From contig NC_092563.1 of assembly GCF_037975245.1 (NCBI RefSeq), positions 1,081,001 to 1,145,000 of the forward strand: a stretch of 64,000 bases of DNA, in the 5' to 3' direction. Position 1 is the first letter of the stretch, and every line of letters begins with the position of its first letter. This document shows positions 48,901-63,900 of this stretch, piece by piece. The translations under genes and the position numbers were made by a program. The notes below the pieces were generated by a model that saw only the letters and a program-made list of their open reading frames with translations, did not search any database and had not been told where the DNA came from. The DNA comes from Apostichopus japonicus. Its lineage: Eukaryota; Echinodermata; Holothuroidea; Aspidochirotida; Stichopodidae.

Positions 48901-51900
48901 ACAATTGCACCCAGCCACCCTCTTCTCCTCTCCCCTTCCACTTCTCCCACAACTGTTTGTCTCCTACTCCCCCCCCCCCCTCTCTAGCACCCCATTCTCA
49001 AGCTCCAATTTTCAGGATTTGTGGCAAAAATGTTCCCTTTAAATGTTGCATTCTTCGTATCCCATTTACAGGTTTTGTATTCAGCAATGTATTTTATTTT
49101 TGATATTTCAGATTCCAAAGAGGAAGATGATGATGGTGATAGGGATCAGACAGATGATGCTAATCTCACAGAGGGGGAGGAAGAGGTAGAGGAAAAAACC
49201 CAGGGGATCTGTAAGTATATTCACCAACTGCTATTTGAATGTACGCAGAAATGGGGAGCTGTCTAACAACTTGGTTTTGGTGTCATAAAATCACTACAAG
49301 CTTGCTTCTACTTGCAAGATGGTTTGTTATATGCGTGCAGTGTTTAGCAACTAAGTCTTTTATGTTGTATGTGTCATAGTACTGCAGTAACTGTTAGCTC
49401 TTTGACTTCATTTTGCCACCTTGGTAAATTTTCAGGAAAATAAAAGAAAGAAATATTGCCAACATTAGCTTCAGTGTGTATAGTAGTAAAGTTACATGTA
49501 CAGTAGTTACCTAATGTGTTTACTCAAAGGATGAAGTAAAATATCTAATTTTCTCTTATAATTTTCAGTTTTGGTTTGTTGCAAACATAATTTTTACTCT
49601 GAGAGATTGATTATTTCTAATCCAATGGTATAATTTCTTATGCTACATGCTTAATGTTCATTTGATCGTTAACAATATCTACAATGTAATGTTTTGTTTT
49701 TGGGAAAGTTCCATCTAAATTTTTGAATGAGGCTTGATAGGTAAAATTGGGCGAAATGTGGATCAAATGCACCGATCCTTTCTATACATAATACTGCTCA
49801 ACAACTGAGCAGAACTCTCTTTGTTTCTCACCAGTTTTCTTGCTCCAAGCATCTGTATTAATTTCATTTTTATCTTGTAAATATATATCTTTCTCTGCTT
49901 GATTTGTAGAACTTCCACCCTTGTGTTGTCAATTCCAATATCCATTAACTTTCTTAACTGGATAGCTCAGAAACAGGGGCCTATAGTACCTGAACTGGTG
50001 ACATCAATTCCCTGTAGGGCTCTTTGGAGTATTAGATGGTGATTCAACTATAAATTTGAGAAGTAGTTAATGTCATCTGTCACTATTAGTCTCCCTGTTT
50101 ACCTAGGGCCTAAAATTAGAAGGATATACCAGACAGATGTTACAAATTTTAGCATTTTTCCCCCTTCTGTTTGTTCTTTCTTTCATACATATGCTTTGAT
50201 GCCAAGGGACTGACACTGATTTTTTTTTTTTTTTTTTTAATAAACATATTTCGGCTTTGGCACAACAACAGTTTAGTAATATTTCAGACAAAGGCAGAAG
50301 ACATTTTAAGTCCCTACAGGTTGCTCTTTATCAGGAGTGAAGGGAATTAAAAAAATGGTTTGGGTATGGTTGGGCTCTCTTTCACCCACCATGGTTCATA
50401 AAGATCATAATTTGTGCATGCCTCCCAATTATGCTAGAATGTCAGATATTGGTCACTATATGTACTATCATCTCTTGAAGTATTTTTATGCATTGAGAGA
50501 GTTAATTGTCCTTGTTTATACAGTTCTTCTCAAATCTGGAATATATGGAGAATTCAACTAATCCTCCAAGATTATAGCTTTGAAAATTTGCAGCATTTTT
50601 CAGTATGCTAACATTGAGGTCTATATTGATATGTTTTTGGCCATCAATGCCTTTAATTTGTTTCAATATCTTACCATACCATATATTCAACAACAATGTG
50701 TAAGGGAAAAAGGATAGATAGAAACATGAGCTACTTTGAATTTAACAGAGTTGAATGAAAACGAAATTGAATGAAATAAGGTATTAAGATAATAAAGATG
50801 TTTAAATGATAAATTATAATGTTGAATATTTAGTACACAACATATGGTAAGAAGTATCGGCCAAGTGGTTTATATTGGACCTGGTGGAGGGTGGGGGGGG
50901 AGGAAGAAGTTGGGGGAGGGAGGGGAGAATGATGGGGGAGGGAAAGAGACTAGCAGTCTCAGAACTGCTTCATATTACAGATAAAAAAAAAAAATTAAAA
51001 AAAAATAGAATAAATACTGTATATTCCACGCTATTCTGGATTGTTTAAATTTATTTCTGAACAGGTATTGCAGTATTGTTTCATGTCTAGCGCTGCTCCT
51101 GACATAATTACAATACCTCTGACACAAACACTTTTTTCCCTTCTCTATGTTTTGACTTAAACCAATTTAAATTCAATAACAAGACTGGTTTTCTTAGAAA
51201 GGGAAAGAAGGTGGTACCACCCTCCCCCCCCCCCCCCCTGTTGAGTGTTGACATCACCGCAATACATTTTGGGGCAACAAAGCACTTTATAAGCAATTGA
51301 AGAACCCAGCAATTAAACCATTTCTAAGAATTTAGAAAATAAAGGATACACCGAAGATGAAAGATCGAGTGACTGAACTTTCACACTGCCAATGAATGTT
51401 TTCAATTAGATATAGGCCTATATGTATGTCAATTGTTGCTTAATGGCTGAAGGTCATCGGTAAACTTAGCAACTAAACTTAGTAAACTTAGAAAAATAGC
51501 ATAAAAAAATAGTCAAATTCTTTTCAATCCATTATTTTACTGCCAGTTCTCACCATATTTCCTCATTGAGACATTACATTGTCTAAAATACATCCACTTT
51601 ATGTGGAACTTCTAAAACCTCAGGAAGATTAAATTTGATAGTTTGGCAAGTTTATTAGTTTACTATTAAAATAAAAGGCTGTCGAAACGGGCTTGTAAGT
51701 CCTGAAAGAATTGAATAATAGTTATATTGGGCTTTCTATACATCTTGACTTCAAGCAATCTTCTTTCTGATTGTCCTTATACAGTGCTAAAAGTACTCCC
51801 TTGACCACCGATGTGGAATATGTTAGATTCTTCACTACAAGGCTTTATTTTTAAACCTAGAATGTGTACTATAATTTTTTCTTTACTAATATATCAACTC

Positions 51901-54900
51901 CACTACTTCCTTACCTTTCTCCATTCAAAAAGTTCACTCCTCCATCTACTCAACTTTATGTTCCCTCATACACTGATGCACCTCCAGGTCACTGCTAAAT
52001 TTCTATCCCTTTCTAAATCTGCCATTTTGATTTAAAATAAGAATCTTGTAACATGTAGCACTGCCATCCCCCTTCCCCCAGGGGACTGATCCACCTAAAA
52101 GGTCACTGCTAACTATCTATCCCTTTCTAAATCTGCCTGTTTGATTTAAAAGAAAAACTTGTAACATGTAGCACTTCCTCCCCCTTCCCCTGGGGGACGG
52201 ATCCACCTCAGGGTCACTGCTAACTATCTATCCCTTTCCAAATCTGCCATTTCGATTTAAAAGAAAAAACTTGTAACATGTAGCACTGCCACCCCCTTCC
52301 CCTGTGGGACAGATCCACCTCAGGGTCACTGCTAACTATCTATCCCTTTCCAAATCTGCCATTTTGATTTAAAAGAAAAAACTTGTAACATGTAGCACTG
52401 CCACCCCCATCCCCTGGGGGACAGATCCACCTCAGGGTCACTGCTAACTATCTATCCCTTTCCAAATCTGCCATTTTTAATTAAAAGAAAAAAACTTGTA
52501 ACATGTAGCACTGCCTCCCCCCTTCCCCTGGGGGACAGATCCACCTCTAGGTCACTGCTAACTCTCTATCCCTTCTAAATCTACCATTTTGATGTAAATA
52601 TGTCACTGTTCTTGAATGTCATTTCTGTAACATGTTTCATGCATGTAGATACCTGTGATTAGTTTAAATTTCTTTGTCTTCAACAGCAAGTGAGTATGGA
52701 ACAGGGCCTTTTGTAGCCGAGACTGGGAGCAGTCCAGAGGCAGGTGGACATCATGTCACCCCCGAAGGTCCAGTGACACAGGATGACAGCAACATCATCG
52801 TCGACAGGGAAGGTGGGGTTGGCTCAAACGAGATGAAAGCTACGGTTAAGTTGGAGCCGACTGATTTGAGTACAAGCTACAGGTAATTTGACATCGCGGA
52901 TTGTTGGACACAGATCACTGCTGATTGGTATTTTATGCTGGTGGGTTTTTCAGATACTTCTAGGAACTGCTGTGAAAGGTGTGGCTGCTAAAGCTGTTTG
53001 AACTCCAGTGGTTCAGTGGTTTTCTTTACTGTTCTATTTGCGGGGATAGACATTGAAGCTGTCGATATCAACAACTTCGTTGATAATGTCATTAACAAGG
53101 GTATGAAAATCGTCACTTGAACTGTAGTAGGCTTTCTCTGTTCTTTTGTTAGTTTTCCAACAGAGATCTGTGTGTGTGCGTTAAAAGCAGGCCTGCGTGG
53201 GCTTCAGTGAAACAATTTTATCAGCTTAATTGTTATTGAATGGTTTTGTGCTCTTGGGAAATAAATTAATTCAGTTCAAACACAAACACATTTTGAGCAA
53301 ATCCATGGTATCAGCAGCTAGGTCGTAAATTGTCAGGAGGTTACGACGACGTGGCCTTTACATAAACAGAAAGAAGAACTCTTGTCTGAGCCTGGTATCA
53401 CGCTCTCTTATTAGTATTCTATGATGTTGATAGCCTCTGTTTTGGCTCAGTAACTTCTATTTCAGCGTCTCTGCAAAGGTTTTGAGGCATCTGTATCATA
53501 AAAACGTCTTTTTGATCCCAGCAAATTTATTAAACAATGCACTGCAGTCCCGAAATATCCCCCATCATCTTTTTTGTTCTGACGGAAGGCCAAAAACAAC
53601 AGGGTTTAGGGTAATTTTCACAGTGCGATTGTTTGGATCACTCATAATTCAAAGTTTCTTGATTTGTCATTCAGATCAGAAATGTACAATTGGGACTTTG
53701 GAGAGCTGAGTTCAATCTGGGTCAAGTCATGGGAATGGGCCCTATGAAATTAGCCAGTTATCTTTACTTTCTTTAAACCTCTGAATCTGATAGTTTGCCC
53801 ATCCTGTTTCCCTCCGGGATTCCCTAACCTGAAATAAACAGCTTCTTATTCAGATTTCCTTATGGTTTATTACCGACAGATTTCTCACATGTTTTGACAA
53901 TATTTATATCGTTATCAAGCGGATCTCCAAATCCTCGCCCCGTGACAGCTTTGTTCGTTATCTCAGCCACTATCTGGTCATTCAGCTATTCTCCGTCAAA
54001 CATCTTCGGGGACAAACGAGGAACTAAAATACATCAATTTTAATCGTGGGCAAATAAAAGGGTGACAAAAAGTTAACTACGAGTGATTATCATAGACAGG
54101 GTTTTTTTATTCCTTGCTTCTTCTTGGCCAACTGGTGTGGGATATACATATCTTTACAACAACAACTGGTGTGGGATGTACATATCTTTACAACAACAAC
54201 TGGTGTGGGATGTACATATCTTTACAACAACAACTGGAGTAATTCCACCCTGCTTTTGAAGTTGTGGCTCACGATTGAACGATGGCAAACTCAAATAAAT
54301 ATTTTCTTTTGGTTCTATGAAATCTAGCAGTATCAAATAGGTTCTCTTGAAGCCTCAAACAGCAGTTAAAAAAATGAGACCAAAGCAATGATTAAAGAAA
54401 TAAAACTTGTATCACATCTTACAGTGGCCCTTCAAAAATCATAAAAATTGTCTACTTTTGAAACTTCTTTAATATATTAACAGTTGGTCTACAAGTCCCC
54501 TTTGCATCTAAAGGGATAACCTAGTCTGCCCATAGTGTGTCGAAACTAACTTAACAGAGACATAGTGGGCACTTTCAATTATATTCACCATATTGGGGGA
54601 CTTAATTTTTTATCACAAGTTTGCTTATCAGTTTAGAATTATTCAACTCGTTTTTTTGGAATGTTTTGTCATTTAGAAAGAGAAAAAAAGGTATCCATTG
54701 GAATCTTTGTAGCAAAAAAATGTATTGCGAATTACGACACAAGCTGTACGAATAGAGAATGTAGGACACAATGAACTTGGGTTAATTCTTGCAAAAATTT
54801 TATCAGGATCGAGGAGCAGGAAAATCTCTATCATTCTTGCGAGGACGATAATCTCGTCTAATGCCTGACAAAATGACACCTCGCTGTGATAATGTTTGGC

Positions 54901-57900
54901 TGACATTTTACCTAATTCATTATGTATGGAGAATCGCCTTCAAGGTATTTTGTAGAAAGGCCATGTTTTATAGGAAGGAAAGAAAAAAAAACTCCTCTTG
55001 ATTGGACAATATGGAAGTACTTTCATTAATCATATATATCAAATATACCCCAAGGAAGGCAACAGAGTCAACAAAAACAAAACAAAATCAAATCAAACCT
55101 GATGGGTGGTTTCCCCCAACATGTGACACTCAAGTTGAACCCTGGAAGGGTTGCGTGCAAACTCTGAACAGCAAATACGACAGACTCTCCAGTGTATTTC
55201 CCGATCGTGAGTATGCCAGGAAGACGACCGAATTCTGGAGAGGAAGTTATCAGCGTATGTGATCATCTAGTCTTGTTAAAAAGTAACGATAGTAATTGTA
55301 AGCTGTCCAACAAACGACTTTACGTCACATCACGTTAGGGAACTAGTCACAACTGAGTCGGTGGTCTACTTATTTGTAGGTTGGGGGTTTGGTTTGTTCT
55401 TTGTGCTTAGGGTCATGCAATGCTCGACAGGCTGAGACTCACCAACTCAGGTGTCTTGACGGGAGTCACAAGTAGAATTGTGTTTTGCTGAAAAGAGCTA
55501 ACAGTATTTACATGGATGATAAATCAGACCCTCTGTAACCCCCCCCCCCCCACACACACCCCCAAATATATTACCCCAACTAACACTAACATATAAAATA
55601 TACTGAAAATGACCCTTTCTTGAAACAGGCCTATTCAAATGAAAATACTTTCAGATTGTCCTTGCAAGGATTTGCACCCCCCCCCCCCAAAAAAAATAAT
55701 TGTCTCAGAATCAAAGATTTCATCCTATTTTTGAACAATTTGTTGTTCAGACTATTAATAAATTTAATGAATCCACAAACAAACATTGCTTCAATAAAGG
55801 ATAAACTATTGTGTTCTTTGTAGTTATGATGCATGGAAAGGTTATCCCATAATATGCTAATTTTTGTTGTACAATGGGATTATGGCTTAGAAGAAGTCAA
55901 CAGAATCTATACTCGACATCTCACTTTAAATCTTGCTTCTTTGTATGTAAAAGTAGTACACATTGCAAGAAAGTTTGTGAACTCTTACCCTATGATACTC
56001 TCTCCAATATTAGCTCTTATACAGTAATATATGACAGCAAATCATTTCTATATTAATGAATAATAAATAAACCAGCAAAAGTCAAAACAATTTATTTACT
56101 CAGCAACCTTTTCTTGGTGTGAATGTGATAAATATATATTGTTTAGGACTTTTGTTTGGGGAGGTAGATTTGCAATTTGCCAGAATGTTATGAAGCCTGT
56201 TATCATAAATTTTATTTGCTTAAAGTAAAGTTAATTTGTTCATTGGAGTAAAATAAGTTACCATAATAGCTGTCATCATTGGACAATCCTGTTGTGTTTG
56301 CATAAATGATGAACCAATCGTATTAAAGCAGCCTCAAGAACCGCTTGCATGGATGTGAGCCTGTGTCTTTAATAGTTCATGGTGAGGGCGGAAAATAAAT
56401 GTTCTGAACTTGTACTTGGGCTGCAGGATTGCTGCCGCTTGGTATTTACATCAGAGATGCTTAAGTGTCTACTTCTTGGAAGGTTTATAGTATTAATTCC
56501 AAATTTTTAACTAAGATATTGTCAAAGTTGTCATGCCCATTCCTAATAATCGAATGTCTTAAGCAGGATTTAAGCTTAACACTTAAATGTTTAATTTAAG
56601 ACAATAGTGCATAGATACTTTCAAGTTTTGGCTTCATTTTTGGAGCTTAAAAGGCTGTCAGATTGTAATTATCAATGAGAGAGGGGAGGGGTGGCACTGC
56701 TAGCTTGAGTTAGATTGAGGGTTATCCTATGATATGAGAATGTAATATAATCTTTAAGATATATTGAACCGATATTCCAATCCCGACACAAAGTACAACT
56801 TTAGTACTGGCTATAAAGTGTTCAGGAGTTCTAAGCTCAGTTTTATTCTCGTTAATCCAGTAAATTAAGCACGTAGTCCCACAATTACATTTAGTTTGGT
56901 TTGACTGCATAATTAACAACTAAGGATTAAATCCATAACTATTTATTCCCAAGAGTCCTATGAGGGTTTGCGGAGTCCTAGTTTAACTATTAAAGTGCAC
57001 GGCTCTTTAATCGTATCAAAGACAAAGTTACAGCTACGGTAGTTGAATATGCCCTTTCATGGAGCTATTAAATGGTGGTGTTGATCTTCACTTTCCATGT
57101 CACCAGAGAAACTTTCTTCTCTACCCTGATGCAACTATCTGTCGGAGTTCATTAAAACCCTCTCACAGTGTGAGCCTCCTCACTATGCTGTTTGAGAGGT
57201 TTCTTATCCTACTGAGATGTGATGCTGGCACTTTATTGACATGAATATTTATGAAGGAGACTCCCAGTGGTACCTAAGCTGTCAAAGATAGATCTTAGAA
57301 TGTAGCAACAAGATTTGAGAGTTTTTTTCTCTTTTCTTGTTTTTTTTCTCCAGAATTTGAGGTTGTACTCATTTCATTATTGGAGTGCACATTAAAGTAA
57401 CACAGTGTTTGCCCCTTGTAATGATATGGACAGTTTGTTCTGTTGACAGGTTATTGTTGTGATGGATCATGATATGTCATATAAATAGGCCATCTGGAAT
57501 TCTGAGGAGGGGGAGGGGGAGGACAAATAAATTTAGGGAGGGGGAAAAACAATTTATGGAGGGGCACACTACTTGTGTCCTTTAACTTGTGGATTTTTTT
57601 GTATGTATGGTGGTGGCACAAATGGTGATTGGGTAGGGAGGGAGGGGGAGGGAGCATAAACTGAGTACTGTACTTGCATCTTTGCATTAATGAGACTCCT
57701 TGAAGATATGAAGGGAAAATCATACCTGGGTAAACTATGAGATTTCACCCATATGGAAGACAGTTTTTGTCAGCTATTTGGATTTTGGTTGTTGCTTTTC
57801 ATGTTTATCTCTCTTTCCTGCCATGGAGGCTGTTTTTGGTCCCCCTATTGACTCCCAGATAATTCTTATGCACCACATGCTGTATTATCAGACTAGGTGT

Positions 57901-60900
57901 AAATAGATTCTGAGTTTTCATGAGACAACTGTAGCAGTGTCTGTGTGTATAACCATACAACATGTTTGCCTACTGTGTACCCATGAAATCATGTGTGTGT
58001 CATTCAGGCAACATATTGTTTGGATAGTGAAAAGGAAAGGAAAGAGAAGAGAATTTGCTCATCGGAAGAAAACAAATATAATAATAAATGTATATTCTTC
58101 AAGTGTTATCTCTCAAATAGACGAACACATTACAGTAACATACGGTTTTCTTATTTTCTGACATAAAGTTTACTTTCTTATGATTCGACCTGACTCGACT
58201 CTCGTAGGAATCAGTTGTTAATCTACAACCCACTAATTTAAGCTGACGTAGTGGAACCCATACCTGGGAGCTGTTATTGGGTGTGGATGTCTCAAAATTC
58301 TGCCAACAAAGTTGCAGTCAGTTGGTCCCCTAGGGAGATAATTTGAACAGGAATTAAGCCGTTTGTGCGGACTGAATCATCCTAACAGATCTCTGCCTGA
58401 ATTAAGGCACTCCCTAAAAAAAAGAAAAAAGTCAGAAACCTCCAATGAGGCTAAGGAAGTCTGTAATTACATACCAGCTTCCTGACAGTGTGGGCTGTCA
58501 TATCACAGTGGGAATTGATGCAGTTTTGCAGATTACAGCTTTCTTAAGACCCTCTGGGGGAGAGGCATGCTTACCAGTAACTTATTAATATCTAGATAAA
58601 CATTTGTATCATTTGCATAAGAGTGATTTTATGGCTGTGGTGATGTGTTATAAAGCTTTACATAGACTAAACGTACCTGCTGCGGAAGTCTGTGTATTTA
58701 TTTTGATTTTGAATTTCGCACAGAGATCGGCTTTGAATGAACTTATCGTCTTCTGTTAATTTATGAGACTGAATGTGCAGTATAGGGCTGTGTTGCTGTA
58801 ATATTCTCTTTTTACTTAGCTACACGTAGGTATACGTATTCTCAGGTTCAACAAAGTTTTTGTTTTTAACATGGCAAATTTCACGTGGGGTGCAGGCACC
58901 AGAGGAGGGGCACCAACATTTTTTGAAGGGGCATGTGCCCTTCCCCATTTCCCCTTTGGCGACGCCATTGCAAAAACAGTGAAGGCACAAAAGATTGAAT
59001 ATTCTACGATAACAACTCAATGTCTTGTCTCATACTGGTACTATCCTGTAAAAGATAGTACATAGATGAAAATAACATCAAACCACAATTAAATTGTGAC
59101 ATTCTAGTTGTAAGAATTGAGAATCCCAAAACCAAAGAAACTCTCATTATAATCATGATTGGAATCTTGTTTTTCCCTAGCACACCTGCCAAAAGACACT
59201 GCTTGCTGCTGTGCTCATAGTATAGGTATTGTTTAGTAATTACAAGTGGTTGTGGATGTAAGCCTTCAGGATTAAAGGAGAAGGGTGGAGGGGGGGGGGA
59301 GAGGGAGGGGGTGGCAGATTCAGTATCGTACCAGGCATGAGAGTTCTCTGTTGATTGTCACCTATATGTTAATGGCTCACATAGATTTAAGCTGGATCTG
59401 TCATTGAGATGGGTGTTTTATCTTTTAATGCTTTGGTGACAGCAGTGGGATGAAATTTTACTCTTTATTCATCTCTGTCTGTTTGCTTTGCAGGTGCGAG
59501 CATTGTTCGTCAGTATTTAAGTTGATGGCAGACCTCTTTCAACATCGCAGTATCGGCTGCCTTGGCGGTAAGTACTTAAGTCTCTCCATACATAATGTAA
59601 TAATTCTGAGTGTCTATAGCAAATTTAATTTACGTCAGAATTACTGGAGAATCACATAACCAGATCAGGTTAATTGACTTAAACCAACCCCTGACAACAT
59701 CAGCCTTACAAAAGTGAGAAATATTAGTGTGCCCGCCGCCCTTTGTGCACATAATGTATCTTGTGGTCATAACTCATCATCCTATAAGTACAGTATAACA
59801 CTGGTTATAGGTGGTAAAGCTCACTGGTCGGCATGCAACTAGTCTACAGTTATAGGTGTGGAACTGATTGTGGGCATGACTTCAACATTCAAAAGTCATA
59901 AACAAACTTTTGGCAAAAAGGAAAACTTGTATTAGGAAAGAAGGTGGGGGGAGGGGGGGCGGGAGGAGGTTGGTAGTTGCCCTTAGATATTTGGACCATT
60001 TTCTTATTAATGCTATATTTGCTAGGGTTCAAGATACATTGAATGGTAAAAGCACCTCGGTCCTCAACCACTCACATTTCCCAACTCCTCTTTTCTTCCC
60101 TTGACAAAGATTTCTCTAACTTTTATCTGAATTCTTCTTTACTGCAGTTGGTGGTTCAGACGGTGTCGACAGGGAATCTCGAAGTACATCTGAGGATATC
60201 TCTGACAAGTCTCATCTCTCAGGTAAGTCTTAGCATGCTCTTGCTGAAATCTTTTCTATGTTTCATGATGATTAAACTCTTTTACTACCATTGCTAACCT
60301 CGTGGGTGGATTCTTAAATCTCATGCATAACTCTTTCCCTACATCGTCTCATGTCCTGGGTGAAGTATGTCAGATCTCATAAATATGCAACAATAGTATT
60401 AAGTCTTTTCCCCTGTTTGTGCCTTGCTGATATGCTGGGTGGAGTCTAGATCTCATGCCATGCTCTCTCCCTTACATCTGCTCATCTGTTCATGTCCTGG
60501 GAGAATCGATAGAATCTCACACCAAGTTCTTTGCAGGTGGCTGATATTAAGTTTCACAGTTGGAGGAGAGTCTAGCATGATGTCTCACCCCTAAAAAAAG
60601 CTGGTCTCTCTCCTATAGCTTAGTTCAATTGCTTGGTCACTTTGCATTTCATTTGAAGCAATTATGATAATTTACTATTCTGCAGAATAATAAATTAATA
60701 AATGAATGGTAAATGAATAGTAAAGCAGGGAATTACATAATGCAAATCACAAACACAAACTTTTGATGTTCATTGTGATTTCAAACAGCGGGATATTATC
60801 TATCTCTAAGATCCATGCAAAAATTAAGTTCACAATCATTGAGAAATAGACAAACAATTTTTTTAATACATGCTGGAAATTAAAACTTCCAGTTAAGATT

Positions 60901-63900
60901 CGATCATGTAGGTTGGCATCTACTTAGCAGCCTACACTTCTGTAATCCTGTAGTGAGCTGCTGTGGGGGACATCCCTGTGAAATAATGCTTTATATCAAA
61001 CTCTAGCAAAAAGAAAAGTGCAAGATGCAAAGAAGAAACTATTGTGCCCAGCTGGGAGGATATTTTGCCTTCCACCGCAAACGATAAGCAAAATATATTC
61101 AAATTAGACTTTTCATGAACTTTTCAAGAGAGTGTTCTCCTTTTGACTTTAACAAGTTCATTACCTTCTTGTATACTCAGATGATGAACTATCAGATGCC
61201 TGTTATACTGGGGATGCTGGTGATGAATCTGATCAACAATTCTTCATCGAACACAGGGGAGTCTCCGAGGGCCACAGACCGTACCCATGTCAGTTCTGCA
61301 ACAGGACCTTTTCTAGGTTGAGTTTCTTGAACAGGCACGAACAGTATCACGAGGACAAGATGCCATTCAAATGTGAACTGTGCGGCCGCCTCTTTAAGCA
61401 CAAGAGAAGTCGGGATCGCCATATGCGCCTTCACACAGGTGACAAGAAATACTCTTGCCCAAGATGTGGAATGTCTTTTACAAGAAGTGACCACTTGAAG
61501 ATTCATCTGAAGTCTCCTTGCTATAAGGCCTTTCCTTGTTCTCATTGTCTCCAGGATTTTACTTCGGAGGCAGATCTGATGGAGCACAGCCAAGGCTGTC
61601 ATGTTCAAGCACCTAACAGCAAGGACCTCCTCAATCACGAAAGAAAGTCAACAGAGATGCATGTCAGTCAGGCTGCTCCCAAGATGTACTCGATCCTAAC
61701 GGGTAAAGAAGTCATGTTAGCTGATGGAAAAGGGGAATCATCTCAGACAGTTGGCGATTCCGAAGAGTTGACCTGCATCAAAATCTCACTTCCTCGGCCC
61801 AAGGTAAAACCGTTAGATCACGGCTGTCCATTTTGCTCCACTAAAAATTTCAAGTCGGTGGAATCTCTGAATTCTCATATACAGAAGAACCATAAAGTAA
61901 ACGATAGTAACCCGTACACCTGCAACCTGTGTGGAAAGGTCTATCCCAGTTATTACAATCTGGTTGAACACATTTCTGTCATTCATGAACATGACGATGA
62001 CTGTGATGTGGATGAGAAAAGCAAGAGAAGTGGTTCGTCCAAAGATTCAAGCTTCTACATTTGCGGGTACTGTACCATGAAATTTGCATCCATGCCCTCC
62101 CTTCACGAGCATGTCAAGAGAGTACACGCTGTTGGAGGACTGGTTTCCTTCATTGAAGATGGAAAATTGGTTTGTGCTCATTGCAACGCCGGTTTTCCCT
62201 CTGATGTTGCATTGATGGATCATTTTCGTAACGTTCATGGGCTGCAGAATACTGCTCATCCATCAAAACTTCCCTGCCCTCAGTGCACGAAGACTTACCC
62301 AAACACGAAGATACTTCATGAACACATCAGGAGGAGTCACGCACAGCCATTGGACAGAATGAGGTATCCTTGTCCATACTGTATCAAGCAGAACCTCTTT
62401 GATTCTATCGAGCAGCTCCAACTTCATGTTGAAGTCATCCACAAAAGTGAGCAAGAACCAATCTATCTCTGCCCACAAGAAGAGTGCAAGTCCCATTTCA
62501 ATAGTGACAAAGACTTGAAACTGCACGTGCAGCAGCAACACCCTGATCATTCTAGCAATGGTTCTGGGTCACAGCAGTGGAGGGAGTCTCCAAATCCTAG
62601 TACCCCTACCAGGTCCTCTCCAAGTATCCCTAATGCCCTAAAGCAGAGATTGGCATCCAATTCAAGCAACAGTTTTCATCAGGATGACTTATCAAAAAAT
62701 GATTCCCACGTGTCCTGCCCCATCTGTCAAAAGAAGTTTCCTGTTGAAGATGAGATGTACAAGCACAGCCTGGTTCACTTCAAAGATGAATCATTGGAGT
62801 ATGCATGCAAGGACTGTGGGAAACTCTTCAAGAGACCAGATGAACTGCAGAAGCATCTGTTTGAAATCCATGCCCACCATCTTTACAAGTGTTCACTTTG
62901 CAAGGAAATATTTGACTGCAAGGTGTCAATCCAGGTTCATTTTGCTGTGAAACATAGTAACGAGACTAAGACCATGGGTTGCATCAAATGTGGAGTGCCG
63001 TTTGGGACAGAAATGGATCTCCTGAAGCATGTCAAGGTGGATCACCTTAACATTCTGAATTACCACAAATGTTTGTTTTGCAACCATACCTTTTCTTCAG
63101 AAGTCGACCTTCAGTGTCATCTCGTCACTCATTCCCAGATTTACAAATGCTCTGCCTGTCACATTCCATTTGGATCTAAAGATGCCTTTCAAGAGCACCT
63201 CAAGACAGTCCACCAGGTTCCCCAGGATGCTGTTTTGGACAACGAGGAGCACAGACATGAGAATGGTAAACCGCCGAAAAAGAGGTGTCTAGAGAATGAG
63301 GGTAAGCCTGGAGAACACCCAGCAGAAGAAGATGTTGGCCAAGAAGGCTGCTTCGTTTGTCAGATATGTGACGATAAGTTTCCGTTGAAGATGCTACTTG
63401 ATCTACACCATCAGAGCAAGCACAACTTGAGGGCCAGAAGTGTTTCCACAAGCCCAGCATCCAATCCTAGTCCCAAAGATGAGATTGACGGTATCAAGTA
63501 CTCTTGCGTAGTATGTAGCAAGCATTTCTCCTCGCGACAGAAAGTATTAGATCACGTTCATTGTCATGCATCCAAAGCAACATCCAGCTCACCGGAGATG
63601 GTTTCCATGTCGGTGCCTTCATGTGTCTGCCATTTTTGTCAGCGACCGGTGAAGACTGAGTCTGACTTCATGTGGCACACCCAGGTGCACCAAACAGATA
63701 TCAGCACCCCATCGAACCATGTACGTTGCATTGTCTGTCTCCAGCTGTTGCCACCATCGGAGCTGTCAATCCACGTCCAGTTTCATCTGCCGGTGTCCTT
63801 GGCTCGTGAAGCCTTCTTGTGCTACATCTGCAGCAAGACTTACCTGTCAAGATCCGAAGTGACGCAAAAATTAGACGAGTTTGGACGATCCTATTTTATG

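Noticed and set aside
61192-61638. 148-codon minus-strand ORF
   Set aside because: It is antisense to the zinc-finger exon, whose plus-strand frame is clearly coding.
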